Below, in pieces: positions 13,192-22,787 of a stretch of DNA of 64,000 bases. Under the pieces are notes generated by a model. It did not search any database, was not told the DNA's origin, and saw only the letters and a program-made list of their open reading frames with translations. A program made the position numbers and the translations under genes. Within the stretch, counting starts at the first letter, position 1. Each line of letters begins with the position of its first letter. Location: positions 2,356,001-2,420,000 of the forward strand of contig NZ_CP071503.1 in NCBI RefSeq assembly GCF_017354945.1, read 5' to 3'. Origin of the DNA: Shewanella avicenniae. GTDB taxonomy: Bacteria; Pseudomonadota; Gammaproteobacteria; Enterobacterales; Shewanellaceae.

Positions 13192-15198
13192 ATGACGTTA
13201 TCAAATAAAGCGTCGTTGGGTTTAGCGTTAATGGCAGTCACCATCATCTTGATCGCCGCCGTCGGCTATTATGGCATTAATCGTCTTAGCAATACGCTGG
13301 AGTATGTCGTCGGTCCAGCATGGAACTCGGCGGACGGCGCCATGGAAACCACCATTGAAATACAAAAGCAGGTTCTTCAGATAGAAAAGATGTTAGCAGG
13401 CAAGCCATTAGACAACGCATCACATCAAGAGAGCAAAAAAGCAGCCGCTGACGCGGTTGGCCGCCTTGAAAAAAGCGGTCTGGTGCCCTCCGATATAGTG
13501 GCAAAGTTAACCGAGGCACGCAGAGATTGGCATACGCACGAAAACCGTTTAATCACCCAATATCAGCAGTTTGCCAGCTCACGAAATGAATTTAGGAATG
13601 TGACCGCAAGTTTGGTGACGCTGCTTGAAGAGATTGAAGCGCAAGGCGATGCCGCCGTAGAAACGCTGGAAAAGAATCCGGATACCATGATCAGTTGGAA
13701 CAGTGGTCTAAGCGCAAAATGGCAGGCTGCCGATGGCGGCATGGAAGCAACCATCGGATTATTACAGCAATTGTATCTGCTTGAGCGACTGCTCAGAGTA
13801 GAAGATCCCAGCACCGCGGAAGCGGAATTATCCCAAGCGGCTACCTTTATGGATGAGGCGATCGACGGGATGTTGCAGACAAATTCCTTTGCTATTCCAT
13901 CGACTACAATCCCCGGCAAATCCCAAGCCGAAGCGCTCAATCAGCAAGTCAGTCATTTTAAACAACTATTGGCACAAGTCGTTGCAGAGTTTAAAACCTA
14001 CATGCAATCCAATATTGAGTATCAAGCGTCAACCAATGCGCTGCTAACGCTGATGGAACACGTTGAAGGAACGGCTGATAGCAAGGTCGACGAGCAAGTT
14101 AAGCTGAGTGAAGGGACAATCAACTCGGTGTACAGCTTAATGACCGCCGTATTTATCGCAGGGCTCATTATGGCGGGCTTTCTTGCGCTCATGACCCGCA
14201 AAATGATTATGTCACCGTTAATTGCCATTACCGAGCGTATTCACAATATTGCTATGGGTGATGGTGATTTAACCAAACGTACAGGGCTTAATCGTGAAGA
14301 TGAAATTGGAGATTTATCTCGCTATGTAGACCAATTTATTGAACGGCTACAAAGCATGATTTCAAAAATTAAGCATAACGGCTTGACCATTCGCGAGCTG
14401 GTAAGTCGCACCGGTAGCAGCGCTGACGTAATTAATGGCAGCTCAGAAAAAACCGCACATCAGGCGGATGAAGTCGCCGTTGCCAGCGAACAGATGTCCC
14501 AAGTTTCTAGCGAAATTGCCTCCAGTTGTGTGCGAGCAGCAGACAGTGCGGAGCAAGCCAGTCAACTGGCAAACATTGGCCAACAGCGTGTTGAGGATAC
14601 CGTTAGCAGTATGCGGGCCATCACCGAGCGAGTCACGGCCAGTTCGGAGTCAATTGGCTCTTTAAAATCACAGGCTGGTAAAATTGGTGAAATTGTATCA
14701 GTGATTGCAGGCATCTCTGAGCAAACCAATTTGCTGGCATTAAACGCCGCGATTGAAGCCGCTAGAGCCGGAGATCAAGGCCGTGGATTTGCGGTAGTGG
14801 CCGATGAAGTCCGTACGTTGGCACAACGTACAGCAGAATCGACCAAAGAGATTACCGACGTGATTAGAGCGATCCAAGAACAGACCAATCAATGTTTTAC
14901 CCTAATGGAAAGCTGTGTGGGTGAAGTTCAGGATGGGATGACCAAATCTGCAGACGCCGGCAAATCACTGGCAGAAATTCGGCATCAGATGGCGGAGTTA
15001 TCAATGATGATCACTCAAATCTCAACCGCAACTGAACAGCAAACCGTGACGATTGCGGAAATATCATCCAAAGTGCAAACCATTGCGACACTGGCACAAC
15101 AATCCAATATTGACGCGCGCCAAAGCAGAGATTTTGTACATAAGTTGAATGACAGCAGTGATGAACTGGACGGCGAACTGGCACAATTTACCGTTTAG
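13192..15198 (+). CDS. Methyl-accepting chemotaxis protein with duplicated periplasmic module
   Basis: A 668-residue transmembrane chemoreceptor: TM1 about residues 9-29, periplasmic region 30-314, TM2 about 315-335, HAMP 335-388, then the coiled-coil signalling domain with the hairpin [20 protein letters not shown] at about 507-526 that binds CheA/CheW. The periplasmic region contains two copies of a helical module: [12 protein letters not shown] starting at Trp44 and [12 protein letters not shown] starting at Trp177, each followed by LL-x-EE-like ends ([34 protein letters not shown]). No Cache domain is seen. GGAG lies just before the start. It is in an operon with the porin gene. Confidence 0.93.
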   Translation: MTLSNKASLGLALMAVTIILIAAVGYYGINRLSNTLEYVVGPAWNSADGAMETTIEIQKQVLQIEKMLAGKPLDNASHQESKKAAADAVGRLEKSGLVPSDIVAKLTEARRDWHTHENRLITQYQQFASSRNEFRNVTASLVTLLEEIEAQGDAAVETLEKNPDTMISWNSGLSAKWQAADGGMEATIGLLQQLYLLERLLRVEDPSTAEAELSQAATFMDEAIDGMLQTNSFAIPSTTIPGKSQAEALNQQVSHFKQLLAQVVAEFKTYMQSNIEYQASTNALLTLMEHVEGTADSKVDEQVKLSEGTINSVYSLMTAVFIAGLIMAGFLALMTRKMIMSPLIAITERIHNIAMGDGDLTKRTGLNREDEIGDLSRYVDQFIERLQSMISKIKHNGLTIRELVSRTGSSADVINGSSEKTAHQADEVAVASEQMSQVSSEIASSCVRAADSAEQASQLANIGQQRVEDTVSSMRAITERVTASSESIGSLKSQAGKIGEIVSVIAGISEQTNLLALNAAIEAARAGDQGRGFAVVADEVRTLAQRTAESTKEITDVIRAIQEQTNQCFTLMESCVGEVQDGMTKSADAGKSLAEIRHQMAELSMMITQISTATEQQTVTIAEISSKVQTIATLAQQSNIDARQSRDFVHKLNDSSDELDGELAQFTV

Positions 15199-15358
15199 CA
15201 GGAATGAAGCGGTTGGTTGTTAGGCGTGTTAAGCGGCATTGCGGCAGCATAGCACCCTTGCATATCGCTGCAAAATTCAACGCTTGTGTCTGTCACATAA
15301 GCGAGATCTCTCGTTTCAACAAACCGCATCGTCCGAACCGGTAGCTTTTGGATGCCAA

Positions 15359-15391
15359 TAAAAATGCCAGTCAGTTAAGCTGACTGGCATA
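15359..15391 (-). terminator. Intrinsic terminator of upp
   Basis: Read on the minus strand: stem ATGCCAGTCAG / CTGACTGGCAT, 5-nt loop, then a T run (TTTTTATT). No T run follows on the plus strand, so it serves upp. The stem is shared with the 11734 terminator. Confidence 0.85.
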
Positions 15392-15428
15392 ACGCTACTG
15401 CGGCACTTATTCGAATACGTTTGAAAAT

Positions 15429-16055
15429 TTATTTGGTACCGAAAATCTTGTCACCAGCATCACCGAGGCCTGGCAGAATATAGCCGTGTTCATTCAAACA
15501 ACGGTCTACTGAGGCACAGTACAGTTCAACATCAGGATGAGCGGCTTCTAACGCTTTAATCCCTTCTGGCGCAGCAACCAACACTAAGGCTTTGATATTG
15601 CAACAACCACGTTGCTTCAACAGGTCGATGGTCGCAATCATTGAACCACCGGTTGCCAGCATTGGATCAACCACCAATGCCAAACGCTCTTCCAATCCGC
15701 TGGCAAACTTTTCAAAGTAAGGCACCGGCTCAAGCGTTTCTTCATCACGATACATGCCAACAACAGAAATGCGAGCACTTGGAATATTTTCTAACACACC
15801 ATCCATCATACCAAGGCCGGCACGTAGGATAGGAACGACGGTGACCTTCTTCCCTTTGATCTGCTCAACTTCCACAGGACCATTCCAACCTTCAATGGTC
15901 ACTTTTTCTGTCATTAAATCCGCTGTTGCTTCGTAGGTTAAAAGACTGCCCACCTCAGAAGCCAGTTCACGAAAACGTTTGGTGCTGATATCGCCTTCAC
16001 GCATCAAACCGATTTTGTGACGAACTAACGGGTGTTTAACCTCAACAACTTTCAT
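15429..16055 (-). CDS. upp: Upp, uracil phosphoribosyltransferase
   Basis: A 208-residue pyrimidine-salvage enzyme forming UMP from uracil and PRPP. The PRPP loop [16 protein letters not shown] is present, as are the [14 protein letters not shown] block and the C-terminal uracil-binding [16 protein letters not shown]. The length equals that of E. coli Upp (208). GGAGAGTTACC precedes the ATG. It is divergent from purM across about 240 bp. No uraA permease is adjacent in this window, unlike the E. coli upp-uraA arrangement. Confidence 0.97.
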   Translation of the reverse strand: MKVVEVKHPLVRHKIGLMREGDISTKRFRELASEVGSLLTYEATADLMTEKVTIEGWNGPVEVEQIKGKKVTVVPILRAGLGMMDGVLENIPSARISVVGMYRDEETLEPVPYFEKFASGLEERLALVVDPMLATGGSMIATIDLLKQRGCCNIKALVLVAAPEGIKALEAAHPDVELYCASVDRCLNEHGYILPGLGDAGDKIFGTK

Positions 16056-16245
16056 GGTAACTCTCCTGAACTATCTCGCGGGTTTGGGCGTAAACGAACT
16101 CTAAAGCCCGCCTTCGACCAGCAAATTTGTGAAAGTTTAGTAGATTTGCCTTAACTGGAAAACATAAAGTTTCGTGTATGAGTCAATTCGTGAGCGCTAT
16201 CCGGTTAGCGAAGCGCCACGTTTCGCTTTCGACCCCTAGCCCAAA

Positions 16246-16255
16246 CTGATAGAAT
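16246..16255 (+). promoter_or_regulatory. Extended -10 promoter of purM-purN
   Basis: CTGATAGAAT ends in the extended -10 pattern TGnTAGAAT; 17 bp upstream is the weak -35 TTTCGA. It is about 45 bp before the purM start. A PurR site was looked for and not convincingly found. Confidence 0.5.
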
Positions 16256-16297
16256 ACGCCCGCATAATATTCATAACCCTGTACCCGAGAGGATCAA

Positions 16298-17335
16298 GTG
16301 AGTACTCCTACCCCACTGAGCTACAAAGATGCTGGTGTCGATATCGATGCGGGCAACGCCTTGGTTGACAACATTAAGTCTGTTGTTAAACGCACCCACC
16401 GTCCAGAAGTGATGGGCAATTTGGGTGGCTTCGGAGCCCTGTGTGCGCTGCCAACCAAATATAAGCAGCCTGTTCTGGTGTCTGGCACTGACGGTGTTGG
16501 TACTAAGCTGCGTTTAGCCATCGATTTCAAAAAGCATGACAGCGTAGGTGTAGACTTAGTTGCAATGTGTGTGAACGACTTGATTGTTCAAGGTGCTGAG
16601 CCGCTGTTTTTCCTCGACTATTACGCAACAGGCAAATTGGACGTTGAAGCAGCAACAGCGGTTGTGACGGGTATCGGTGAAGGCTGTTACCAATCAGGCT
16701 GTGCGCTGATCGGCGGTGAAACGGCTGAAATGCCAGGCATGTACGAAGGTGCCGATTATGACTTAGCCGGTTTCTGCGTTGGTGTAGTAGAAAAAGAAGC
16801 CATTATCGACGGTAGCAAAGTGGCTGCTGGCGACGCGCTGATTGCGCTGGCGTCTTCTGGTCCGCACTCAAACGGTTACTCACTGATCCGTAAAGTATTA
16901 GAAGTGAGCCAAGCTGACCCACAGCAAGATTTAGCAGGCAAGCCGCTGATTGAACATCTGCTGGAACCAACAAAAATCTACGTTAAATCTGTTTTGGATT
17001 TGATTGAGAAGCAAGAAGTACACGCGCTGGCACATATCACTGGCGGCGGCTTTTGGGAAAACATCCCACGCGTATTGCCTGACAATGCTAAAGCGGTCAT
17101 CAAAGGTGACTCATGGCAGTGGCCTGTTGTATTTGACTGGTTGATGTCAGCCGGCAATATCGAAAAATATGAAATGTACCGTACCTTTAACTGTGGTGTA
17201 GGTATGGTGATTGCTCTGCCGGCTAATCAAGTTGATGCCGCTATTGCCCTGCTGAAGAGCCATGGCGAACACGCATGGCATATCGGTGAAATCGCTGCTC
17301 GCGCTGAAGGCGATAAAGCGGTGGAGATCATTTAA
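16298..17335 (+). CDS. purM: PurM, phosphoribosylformylglycinamidine cyclo-ligase
   Basis: A 345-residue AIR synthetase converting FGAM to AIR with ATP in purine synthesis. Family blocks: [15 protein letters not shown] near the start, [34 protein letters not shown], and [12 protein letters not shown]. The start is GTG 16298 with GAGAGGA 4-5 nt upstream. The stop codon overlaps the purN start by one base (TAATG), the standard purMN coupling. Confidence 0.97.
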   Translation: MSTPTPLSYKDAGVDIDAGNALVDNIKSVVKRTHRPEVMGNLGGFGALCALPTKYKQPVLVSGTDGVGTKLRLAIDFKKHDSVGVDLVAMCVNDLIVQGAEPLFFLDYYATGKLDVEAATAVVTGIGEGCYQSGCALIGGETAEMPGMYEGADYDLAGFCVGVVEKEAIIDGSKVAAGDALIALASSGPHSNGYSLIRKVLEVSQADPQQDLAGKPLIEHLLEPTKIYVKSVLDLIEKQEVHALAHITGGGFWENIPRVLPDNAKAVIKGDSWQWPVVFDWLMSAGNIEKYEMYRTFNCGVGMVIALPANQVDAAIALLKSHGEHAWHIGEIAARAEGDKAVEII

Positions 17336-17979
17336 TGCCGCAGTTGTGTCGCGTATTGGCGCTGATTTCCGGTAATGGCAGTAATTTACAAGCGATTATC
17401 GACCACAGTCAGCCTAAAGCGAATTATCAAGTCGTTGGCGTTATCTCTAATAAAGAGGACGCTTACGGCTTAACACGTGCAACAGATGCAGGTATTGCCA
17501 CCCAATGTGTCAACAGTATTAGCGGCGAGACTCGCGAAGCCTATGACCAACGGTTGATCGCCGCGATAGACAGCTATCAGCCCGATCTCATTGTACTCGC
17601 AGGTTTCATGCGCATTCTCACCAACGAATTGGTTGAGAAGTACGCAGGCAAAATGCTGAACGTGCATCCCTCGTTGTTGCCGCGACACACAGGTTTGCAT
17701 ACACACCAAAAGGCAATTGACGCTGGTGACAGCGAACATGGTGCCAGTGTCCATTTTGTAATTCCTGAATTGGATGCTGGGCCGGTTGTGCTGCAAGCTA
17801 AAGTCCCCGTGTTTGAAGATGACTCTGCTGCACTGTTAGCCGCCCGTGTGCACGAGCAAGAACACGCAATCTACCCTTTGGTAGTCAAGTGGTTCGCGCT
17901 AGGACGTCTGGTTATGCGTCAACGCCAAGCATATCTTGATGGTGAGCTACTGCCAGCCTCAGGTTATGCTGCTGATTGA
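17335..17979 (+). CDS. purN: PurN, phosphoribosylglycinamide formyltransferase
   Basis: A 214-residue GART that transfers a formyl group from 10-formyl-THF to GAR. The phosphate loop LISGNGSNLQAII is at the start, and the catalytic region contains NVHPSLLPRHTGLHTHQKAI, with the Asn-His pair and the following GASVHFVIPELDAGPVV with the catalytic Asp. It is translationally coupled to purM and ends at a UUCG-loop terminator. Confidence 0.96.
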   Translation: MPQLCRVLALISGNGSNLQAIIDHSQPKANYQVVGVISNKEDAYGLTRATDAGIATQCVNSISGETREAYDQRLIAAIDSYQPDLIVLAGFMRILTNELVEKYAGKMLNVHPSLLPRHTGLHTHQKAIDAGDSEHGASVHFVIPELDAGPVVLQAKVPVFEDDSAALLAARVHEQEHAIYPLVVKWFALGRLVMRQRQAYLDGELLPASGYAAD

Positions 17980-18003
17980 TTTCAATGTGAAATTTTTATG
18001 AAT

Positions 18004-18026
18004 AGGAGTCTTCGGACTCCTTTTTT
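18004..18026 (+). terminator. Intrinsic terminator of purM-purN
   Basis: Stem AGGAGTC / GACTCCT closed by a TTCG tetraloop, followed by a T run. Confidence 0.93.
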
Positions 18027-18122
18027 ATGCGTGCTTTCATAGTTTAAGAAAATTATCGCAATCACCATTGAAATTGTATGATAATTAGCTTTGAATAGTA
18101 GCAGTTATTTTGAAACGATGAG

Positions 18123-18887
18123 ATGGGCATGAAAAATATTATCTGTGATATTGATGGCGTGCTAATGCACGACAACAAGTTAATTCCTGGCAGTGAGAAA
18201 TTCATTGCTCGTGTACTTGATCAGGGAAACCCATTAGTGGTGTTAACCAATAACCCTGCTCAAACCGGTAAAGATCTGCAAAACCGCTTAGCCTCTGCTG
18301 GCTACCCAATGATCCCTGAAGAATGTTTTTATAGTTCAGCCATGGCGACCGCAGCATTTTTAAAGCAGCAAGCGGGCACAAATGGGGCAAAAGCCTATGT
18401 GATTGGCGAAGGCGCGCTCACCCATGAACTCTATAATGCAGGCTTCACCATTACCGATATCAACCCTGACTTTGTGATCGTTGGTGAAACTAAAACCTTC
18501 AACTGGGACATGATCCATAAAGCAGCCCGCTTTGTGGCCAACGGCGCCCGGTTTATTGGGACGAACCCAGACACTCACGGCCCTAACTACTCTCCTGGCT
18601 GTGGCGCACTTTGCGCACCGATTGAAGTGATTTCTGGTCGTAAGCCATTTTACGTGGGCAAGCCAAGCTCGCTGATCATACGTTCAGCCTTGAATCATAT
18701 GGGCGCACATTCAGAAGATACCGTGATTATTGGCGACAACATGCGCACGGATATTCTGGCAGGTTTCCAATCTGGACTTGAAACCATTTTGGTACTGAGC
18801 GGTGTGACCAAACCTGAAGATATTGAACGTGAACCATTCCGACCGAACCATGTGTTTCGTTGTGCTGGCGAAATCGACATCGTCTAA
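18123..18887 (+). CDS. nagD: NagD, HAD-family nucleotide (UMP) phosphatase
   Basis: A 254-residue HAD phosphatase of the NagD group; E. coli NagD prefers UMP and GMP. Motif I is CDIDGVLMHD (nucleophile Asp and Asp+2), motif II VVLTNN, motif III lysine in RKPFYVGKPSS, and motif IV VIIGDNMRTDI. The C2 cap region FIGTNPDTHG is close to the E. coli protein. Starts at 18123 and 18129 are both possible; the shorter one matches E. coli (MxxKNIICDID). Unlike E. coli it is not inside a nagBAC operon, so the name reflects family only. A strong terminator follows. Confidence 0.93.
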   Translation: MGMKNIICDIDGVLMHDNKLIPGSEKFIARVLDQGNPLVVLTNNPAQTGKDLQNRLASAGYPMIPEECFYSSAMATAAFLKQQAGTNGAKAYVIGEGALTHELYNAGFTITDINPDFVIVGETKTFNWDMIHKAARFVANGARFIGTNPDTHGPNYSPGCGALCAPIEVISGRKPFYVGKPSSLIIRSALNHMGAHSEDTVIIGDNMRTDILAGFQSGLETILVLSGVTKPEDIEREPFRPNHVFRCAGEIDIV

Positions 18888-18906
18888 GGTTTATGCAGGT
18901 TTTAGC

Positions 18907-18940
18907 AGCGCCCACGCCCAGCCGTGGGCGCTTCTTTTTT
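18907..18940 (+). terminator. Intrinsic terminator of nagD
   Basis: 10-bp GC-rich stem AGCGCCCACG / CGTGGGCGCT, loop CCCAGC, then TC and six T. Confidence 0.93.
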
Positions 18941-19039
18941 GGGCAAACAGACATAAAACGTAACATTCTAGTTACATCTGTGCGAAATTTTGCTGCTAAC
19001 ATGCCTCGCAACAAAAATGACAAAAAGCAGGACATGTTT

Positions 19040-20677
19040 ATGCGCTTAATCGTGCCACTCTGCTCTGCAGCGCTGTTAATCGGCTGCACACAGCAAAGCC
19101 ATGAGACTCAGTACCAGGCAAAGTTTGACGAACAACTGTTTCGTCAAGATTTTAAAACACTTGCATCCGATGAGTTTGAAGGGCGAGCCCCCACCACTCA
19201 CGGCGAAAAGCTGACGATTGACTATCTGAGCAATGCATTTGCACAAATTGGCTTTGCTCCCGCCGCAAATGGAAGCTATCTGCAAAAAGTGCCCATGGTG
19301 AGCTTCACGCCCAGTGAAGATCAGCAGGTAACCCTTGCAGGTTTGCCACTGCAATATCGCAAAGATGTGGTGCTGACCAGTCGCCATGATGTCCCTGAAG
19401 TCGCCATTGAGAATGCACCACTTGTATTCGTAGGTTACGGCATTAATGCGCCAGAATACGATTGGAATGACTATCAAGGCCTTGATATGAAAGGCAAAAT
19501 AGCGGTGATTTTGGTTAATGATCCAGGGTTTGCCGCACCAGACTCAGGCAAATTTGGTGGCAAGGCAATGACCTACTATGGTCGTTGGAGCTACAAATAT
19601 GAAGAAGCCAGCCGTCAAGGAGCGCTGGGCGCCATTATCATTCACGATACCGCACCAGCATCTTATCCTTGGTCTGTGGTCGAAAACAGCTGGACAGGTC
19701 CGATGCAGGAGTTAGCTGATAATGGCGCCGACTATCGCATTGCAGTAGAAGGCTGGATGACCAAAGACGCTGCGGAACAGGTCTTTAAAGCCTCAGGTTT
19801 AGATCTGCAGGCAGCCAGTGAGCGCGCTGTACATGGGCCGATTCAACTACCGCTGGAACAAACCGCGGCAATCCACTTTAACAATCATGCTGAATATGCC
19901 GACAGCTATAACGTTGTCGCCACCCTCAAAGGGACCGATGCTGCTGCAGAGCAAATCCTGCTGACCAGCCATTGGGATCACATTGGTAAAGATGACAGCC
20001 TCGACGGCGACCAGATTTTTAACGGCGCAATGGACAACGCTGCCGGTGTTTCTGGCTTGCTGGCGTTGGCACGACAAATGGTCGCCGCCCAAAAAGCCGG
20101 CCAACCGCTGAAACGTTCCATCACTATCGTAGTCACCACCGGTGAGGAACAAGGCTTACTGGGTTCACGCTACTATGCTGCGCATCCACTGTATCCGCTG
20201 CAAGACACTGTTGCTGTGTTTAACATGGATACCACCAACGTTTTCGGCCGCACCAAAGACTATACCATCATAGGTAAAGGCCAATCGGAATTGGAATTGT
20301 ACTTGGAAAAAGCCGCAGGTGAGATGCAGCGCACTGCGACTGCAGAAGCGCATCCCGAATCAGGGGGCTACTTCCGCTCAGATCACTTCAGCTTTGCAAA
20401 ATACGGTGTGCCCGCAGTGTTTGCCGGTGGCGGAAGTGAGCCGGTTGATCAAGCCACCGCTGATTACCGAGAAAAAATGGAGCAACTCGGACAGGGTTGT
20501 TACCACAACACCTGTGACGAATACCATGAAGAATGGAATCTCGCTGGCACCTTTGAAGATCTCACCGTTTACTTCAACGCTATTCGTCAGTTAGGCAATA
20601 GCCAAGACCGCCCGGGCTATTACCCTGGCTCTGAGTTTTATCAACTTCGACCAGCAACCGGTATCAAACTCAAATAA
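19040..20677 (+). CDS. M28-family zinc aminopeptidase, lipoprotein
   Basis: A 545-residue predicted lipoprotein peptidase. It starts MRLIVPLCSAALLIGC with a lipobox (LIGC, Cys16). A protease-associated (PA) insert lies at about 110-260 and the M28 catalytic domain after it. Zinc ligands and catalytic residues are visible: His/Asp in SHWDHIG, Asp in GAMDNAAG, the Glu pair in TTGEEQGLLGS, Asp in FNMDTTNVFG and His in FRSDHFSFAK. ATG 19040 is chosen because GCAGGA ends 7 nt before it; ATG 19034 adds two residues. It probably degrades peptides at the cell surface or in the periplasm. Exact specificity is not visible. Confidence 0.93.
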   Translation: MRLIVPLCSAALLIGCTQQSHETQYQAKFDEQLFRQDFKTLASDEFEGRAPTTHGEKLTIDYLSNAFAQIGFAPAANGSYLQKVPMVSFTPSEDQQVTLAGLPLQYRKDVVLTSRHDVPEVAIENAPLVFVGYGINAPEYDWNDYQGLDMKGKIAVILVNDPGFAAPDSGKFGGKAMTYYGRWSYKYEEASRQGALGAIIIHDTAPASYPWSVVENSWTGPMQELADNGADYRIAVEGWMTKDAAEQVFKASGLDLQAASERAVHGPIQLPLEQTAAIHFNNHAEYADSYNVVATLKGTDAAAEQILLTSHWDHIGKDDSLDGDQIFNGAMDNAAGVSGLLALARQMVAAQKAGQPLKRSITIVVTTGEEQGLLGSRYYAAHPLYPLQDTVAVFNMDTTNVFGRTKDYTIIGKGQSELELYLEKAAGEMQRTATAEAHPESGGYFRSDHFSFAKYGVPAVFAGGGSEPVDQATADYREKMEQLGQGCYHNTCDEYHEEWNLAGTFEDLTVYFNAIRQLGNSQDRPGYYPGSEFYQLRPATGIKLK

Positions 20678-20687
20678 CCATCACGAG

Positions 20688-20711
20688 AAAGGGGCATAAC
20701 GCCCCTTTTTG
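20688..20711 (+). terminator. Intrinsic terminator of the M28 peptidase gene
   Basis: Stem AAAGGGGC / GCCCCTTT, loop ATAAC, then T run. Confidence 0.9.
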
Positions 20712-21021
20712 TTCGACCTTTGTCTATGATTTTGCCGAATTAATAATGAATGAAATTCAGTAAGTTACCCAATCTTTCGATCGTTCAATATTTCATCATT
20801 ACTGTTTTCCTAAACAAAGAATGTTTTTTCTCGTAAAAAATCAGCAAACACAACAAACTTGCACTCATTTTTAATAATTCATCATTCATTAATGCCATTC
20901 TTTGAATTTGATCCACATAATTTGAAAAATTAATAAATTATTCATCAGTTTTCCGCTTGATTTTTACATTATTAATGGCAAAGTATCACTCAAGATATTT
21001 TTGTGAAGGCCCGGAGTTTTT
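20712..21021 (+). promoter_or_regulatory. AT-rich upstream region of asnB with ATTCA half-sites
   Basis: About 310 bp, strongly AT-rich. It contains several TGAAT/ATTCA half-sites (for example TGAATGAAATTCA at 20747-20759 and ATTCATCATTCATTAATG from 20877), which resemble ARG-box halves (TGAAT-N4-ATTCA) but with the wrong spacing. GGAG precedes the asnB ATG. No ORF is supported. Confidence 0.4.
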
Positions 21022-22695
21022 ATGTGTTCGATTTTTGCCATTCTTGATATTCAGTCTGATGCGGCTTCACTGCGCCAAGTTGCCCTAGAAATGTCCAAAT
21101 TGTTGCGCCATCGTGGCCCAGATTGGTCAGGCATTTATGCATCCGACAAAGTTGTGATTGCCCATGAACGTTTAGCGATTGTCGATATTGAACATGGTGC
21201 CCAACCGCTGTTCAGCGAAGACGGCAGCATAGTGTTAGCGGTTAACGGCGAAATCTATAACCACAAAGAGCTTAAAGCCAAACTGGGTGACAAATACACC
21301 TACCAAACCAATTCTGACTGCGAAGTAATTCTGGCGTTATACCAAGAGTACGGCTGTGAGTTCCTCGACATGCTGAACGGTATTTTTGCCTTCGTACTTT
21401 ACGATCAGAACACAGATACCTATTTGATTGGCCGTGACCACATCGGCATCATTCCGTTATACACAGGTCACGATGCAGCAGGTAACTTCTACATCGCTTC
21501 AGAAATGAAAGCGCTAGTGCCTGTGTGTAAAACCGTTGAAACCTTCAAACCAGGTCACTATTTAGTGAGCGGTGCTGAGTCACCGGTACAATATTACCAA
21601 CGTGATTGGCGCGAATATGATGCGGTAAAAGATAACCCTGCAAGCATTGAAGAGCTGCGCGCTGCACTCGAAGCCGCCGTTAAACGTCAGCTGATGTCAG
21701 ACGTGCCTTACGGTGTACTGCTTTCTGGTGGATTGGATTCTTCGGTAATTTCAGCTATTACCCAGACCTTTGCCAAACGCCGTATCGAAGACAACGACGA
21801 GTCAGATGCGTGGTGGCCACAACTGCACTCATTTGCAGTGGGTCTGAAAGGCGCACCGGATCTGATTGCCGCGAAGAAAGTGGCTGACGCCATTGGCACG
21901 ATTCATCACGAAATTAACTTCACCTTTCAAGAAGGTTTGGATGCGATTAAAGATGTTATCTACCATCTGGAAACCTATGACGTCACCACCATTCGCGCAG
22001 CAACGCCAATGTACTTGATGGCCCGCAAGATTAAAGCAATGGGAATCAAGATGGTGCTGTCAGGTGAAGGTTCTGATGAACTGTTTGGTGGTTACCTCTA
22101 CTTCCATAAAGCACCTAACGCACAAGCGTTCCATGAAGAGCTGATCCGTAAACTGGATAAACTGCATCTGTACGATTGTTTGCGTGCCAACAAGGCGATG
22201 GCCTCTTGGGGATTGGAAGCTCGGGTTCCTTTCCTTGATAAAGAGTTTATGGATGTGGCGATGCGTCTTAACCCAGAAGCAAAAATGTCGATCAATGGTC
22301 GTATTGAGAAACATATTCTGCGTCAGGCATTTGAACACATGCTGCCAGCAGAAGTGGCATGGCGCCAAAAAGAACAGTTCAGTGATGGTGTGGGTTACTC
22401 ATGGATTGACGGCTTGAAAGCTCATGCCGCTGCTGTGATTGATGATAAAGAGTTGGCTAACGCCCACTTCCGTTTCCCATACAACACGCCAGATACTAAA
22501 GAAGCGTACTTCTATCGCACCTTCTTTGAAGAGCTGTTCCCACTGGAATCAGCCGCGCACACCGTGCCAGGGGGCAAGTCAGTTGCCTGCTCTACCCCTG
22601 AAGCCTTGGCATGGGATGCAAGCTTCCAAACCATGGCGGATCCATCAGGCCGTGCGGTGCGCTCAGTGCATGCTGATGCCTACAAAGATGCTTAA
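21022..22695 (+). CDS. asnB: AsnB, glutamine-hydrolysing asparagine synthetase B
   Basis: A 557-residue enzyme making asparagine from aspartate, ATP and glutamine. Cys2 after the initiator Met is the glutaminase nucleophile (MCSIFAIL); the class II glutaminase domain fills about residues 2-190 with LRHRGPDWSG and AVNGEIYNH. The synthetase domain has the PP-loop LLSGGLDSSVISAI and later SGEGSDELFGGYLYF. The length is close to E. coli AsnB (554). GGAG lies 6-7 nt upstream of ATG 21022. A 12-bp-stem terminator follows. Confidence 0.97.
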   Translation: MCSIFAILDIQSDAASLRQVALEMSKLLRHRGPDWSGIYASDKVVIAHERLAIVDIEHGAQPLFSEDGSIVLAVNGEIYNHKELKAKLGDKYTYQTNSDCEVILALYQEYGCEFLDMLNGIFAFVLYDQNTDTYLIGRDHIGIIPLYTGHDAAGNFYIASEMKALVPVCKTVETFKPGHYLVSGAESPVQYYQRDWREYDAVKDNPASIEELRAALEAAVKRQLMSDVPYGVLLSGGLDSSVISAITQTFAKRRIEDNDESDAWWPQLHSFAVGLKGAPDLIAAKKVADAIGTIHHEINFTFQEGLDAIKDVIYHLETYDVTTIRAATPMYLMARKIKAMGIKMVLSGEGSDELFGGYLYFHKAPNAQAFHEELIRKLDKLHLYDCLRANKAMASWGLEARVPFLDKEFMDVAMRLNPEAKMSINGRIEKHILRQAFEHMLPAEVAWRQKEQFSDGVGYSWIDGLKAHAAAVIDDKELANAHFRFPYNTPDTKEAYFYRTFFEELFPLESAAHTVPGGKSVACSTPEALAWDASFQTMADPSGRAVRSVHADAYKDA

Positions 22696-22714
22696 TCCCG
22701 CGGTTTAAACACAT

Positions 22715-22745
22715 AAAAGGCGCTGATTCAGCGCCTTTTGTTTTT
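22715..22745. terminator. Terminator between asnB and the DUF2339 gene
   Basis: Near-perfect palindrome with a 12-bp arm, AAAAGGCGCTGA / TCAGCGCCTTTT, followed by GTTTTTG on the plus strand. The convergent gene ends 40 bp further on. Confidence 0.9.
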
Positions 22746-22787
22746 GCTACAATGCTTATCCAGTTTCAGCAGCAGTGCTCACTAACG

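Noticed and set aside
16200-16235. PurR operator before purM
   Set aside because: The best alignment to the PurR palindrome matches about half of the positions, which is not convincing.
20745-20960. ARG boxes before asnB
   Set aside because: TGAAT/ATTCA halves are present but the spacing is wrong (3 bp in the best case) and the DNA is AT-rich.
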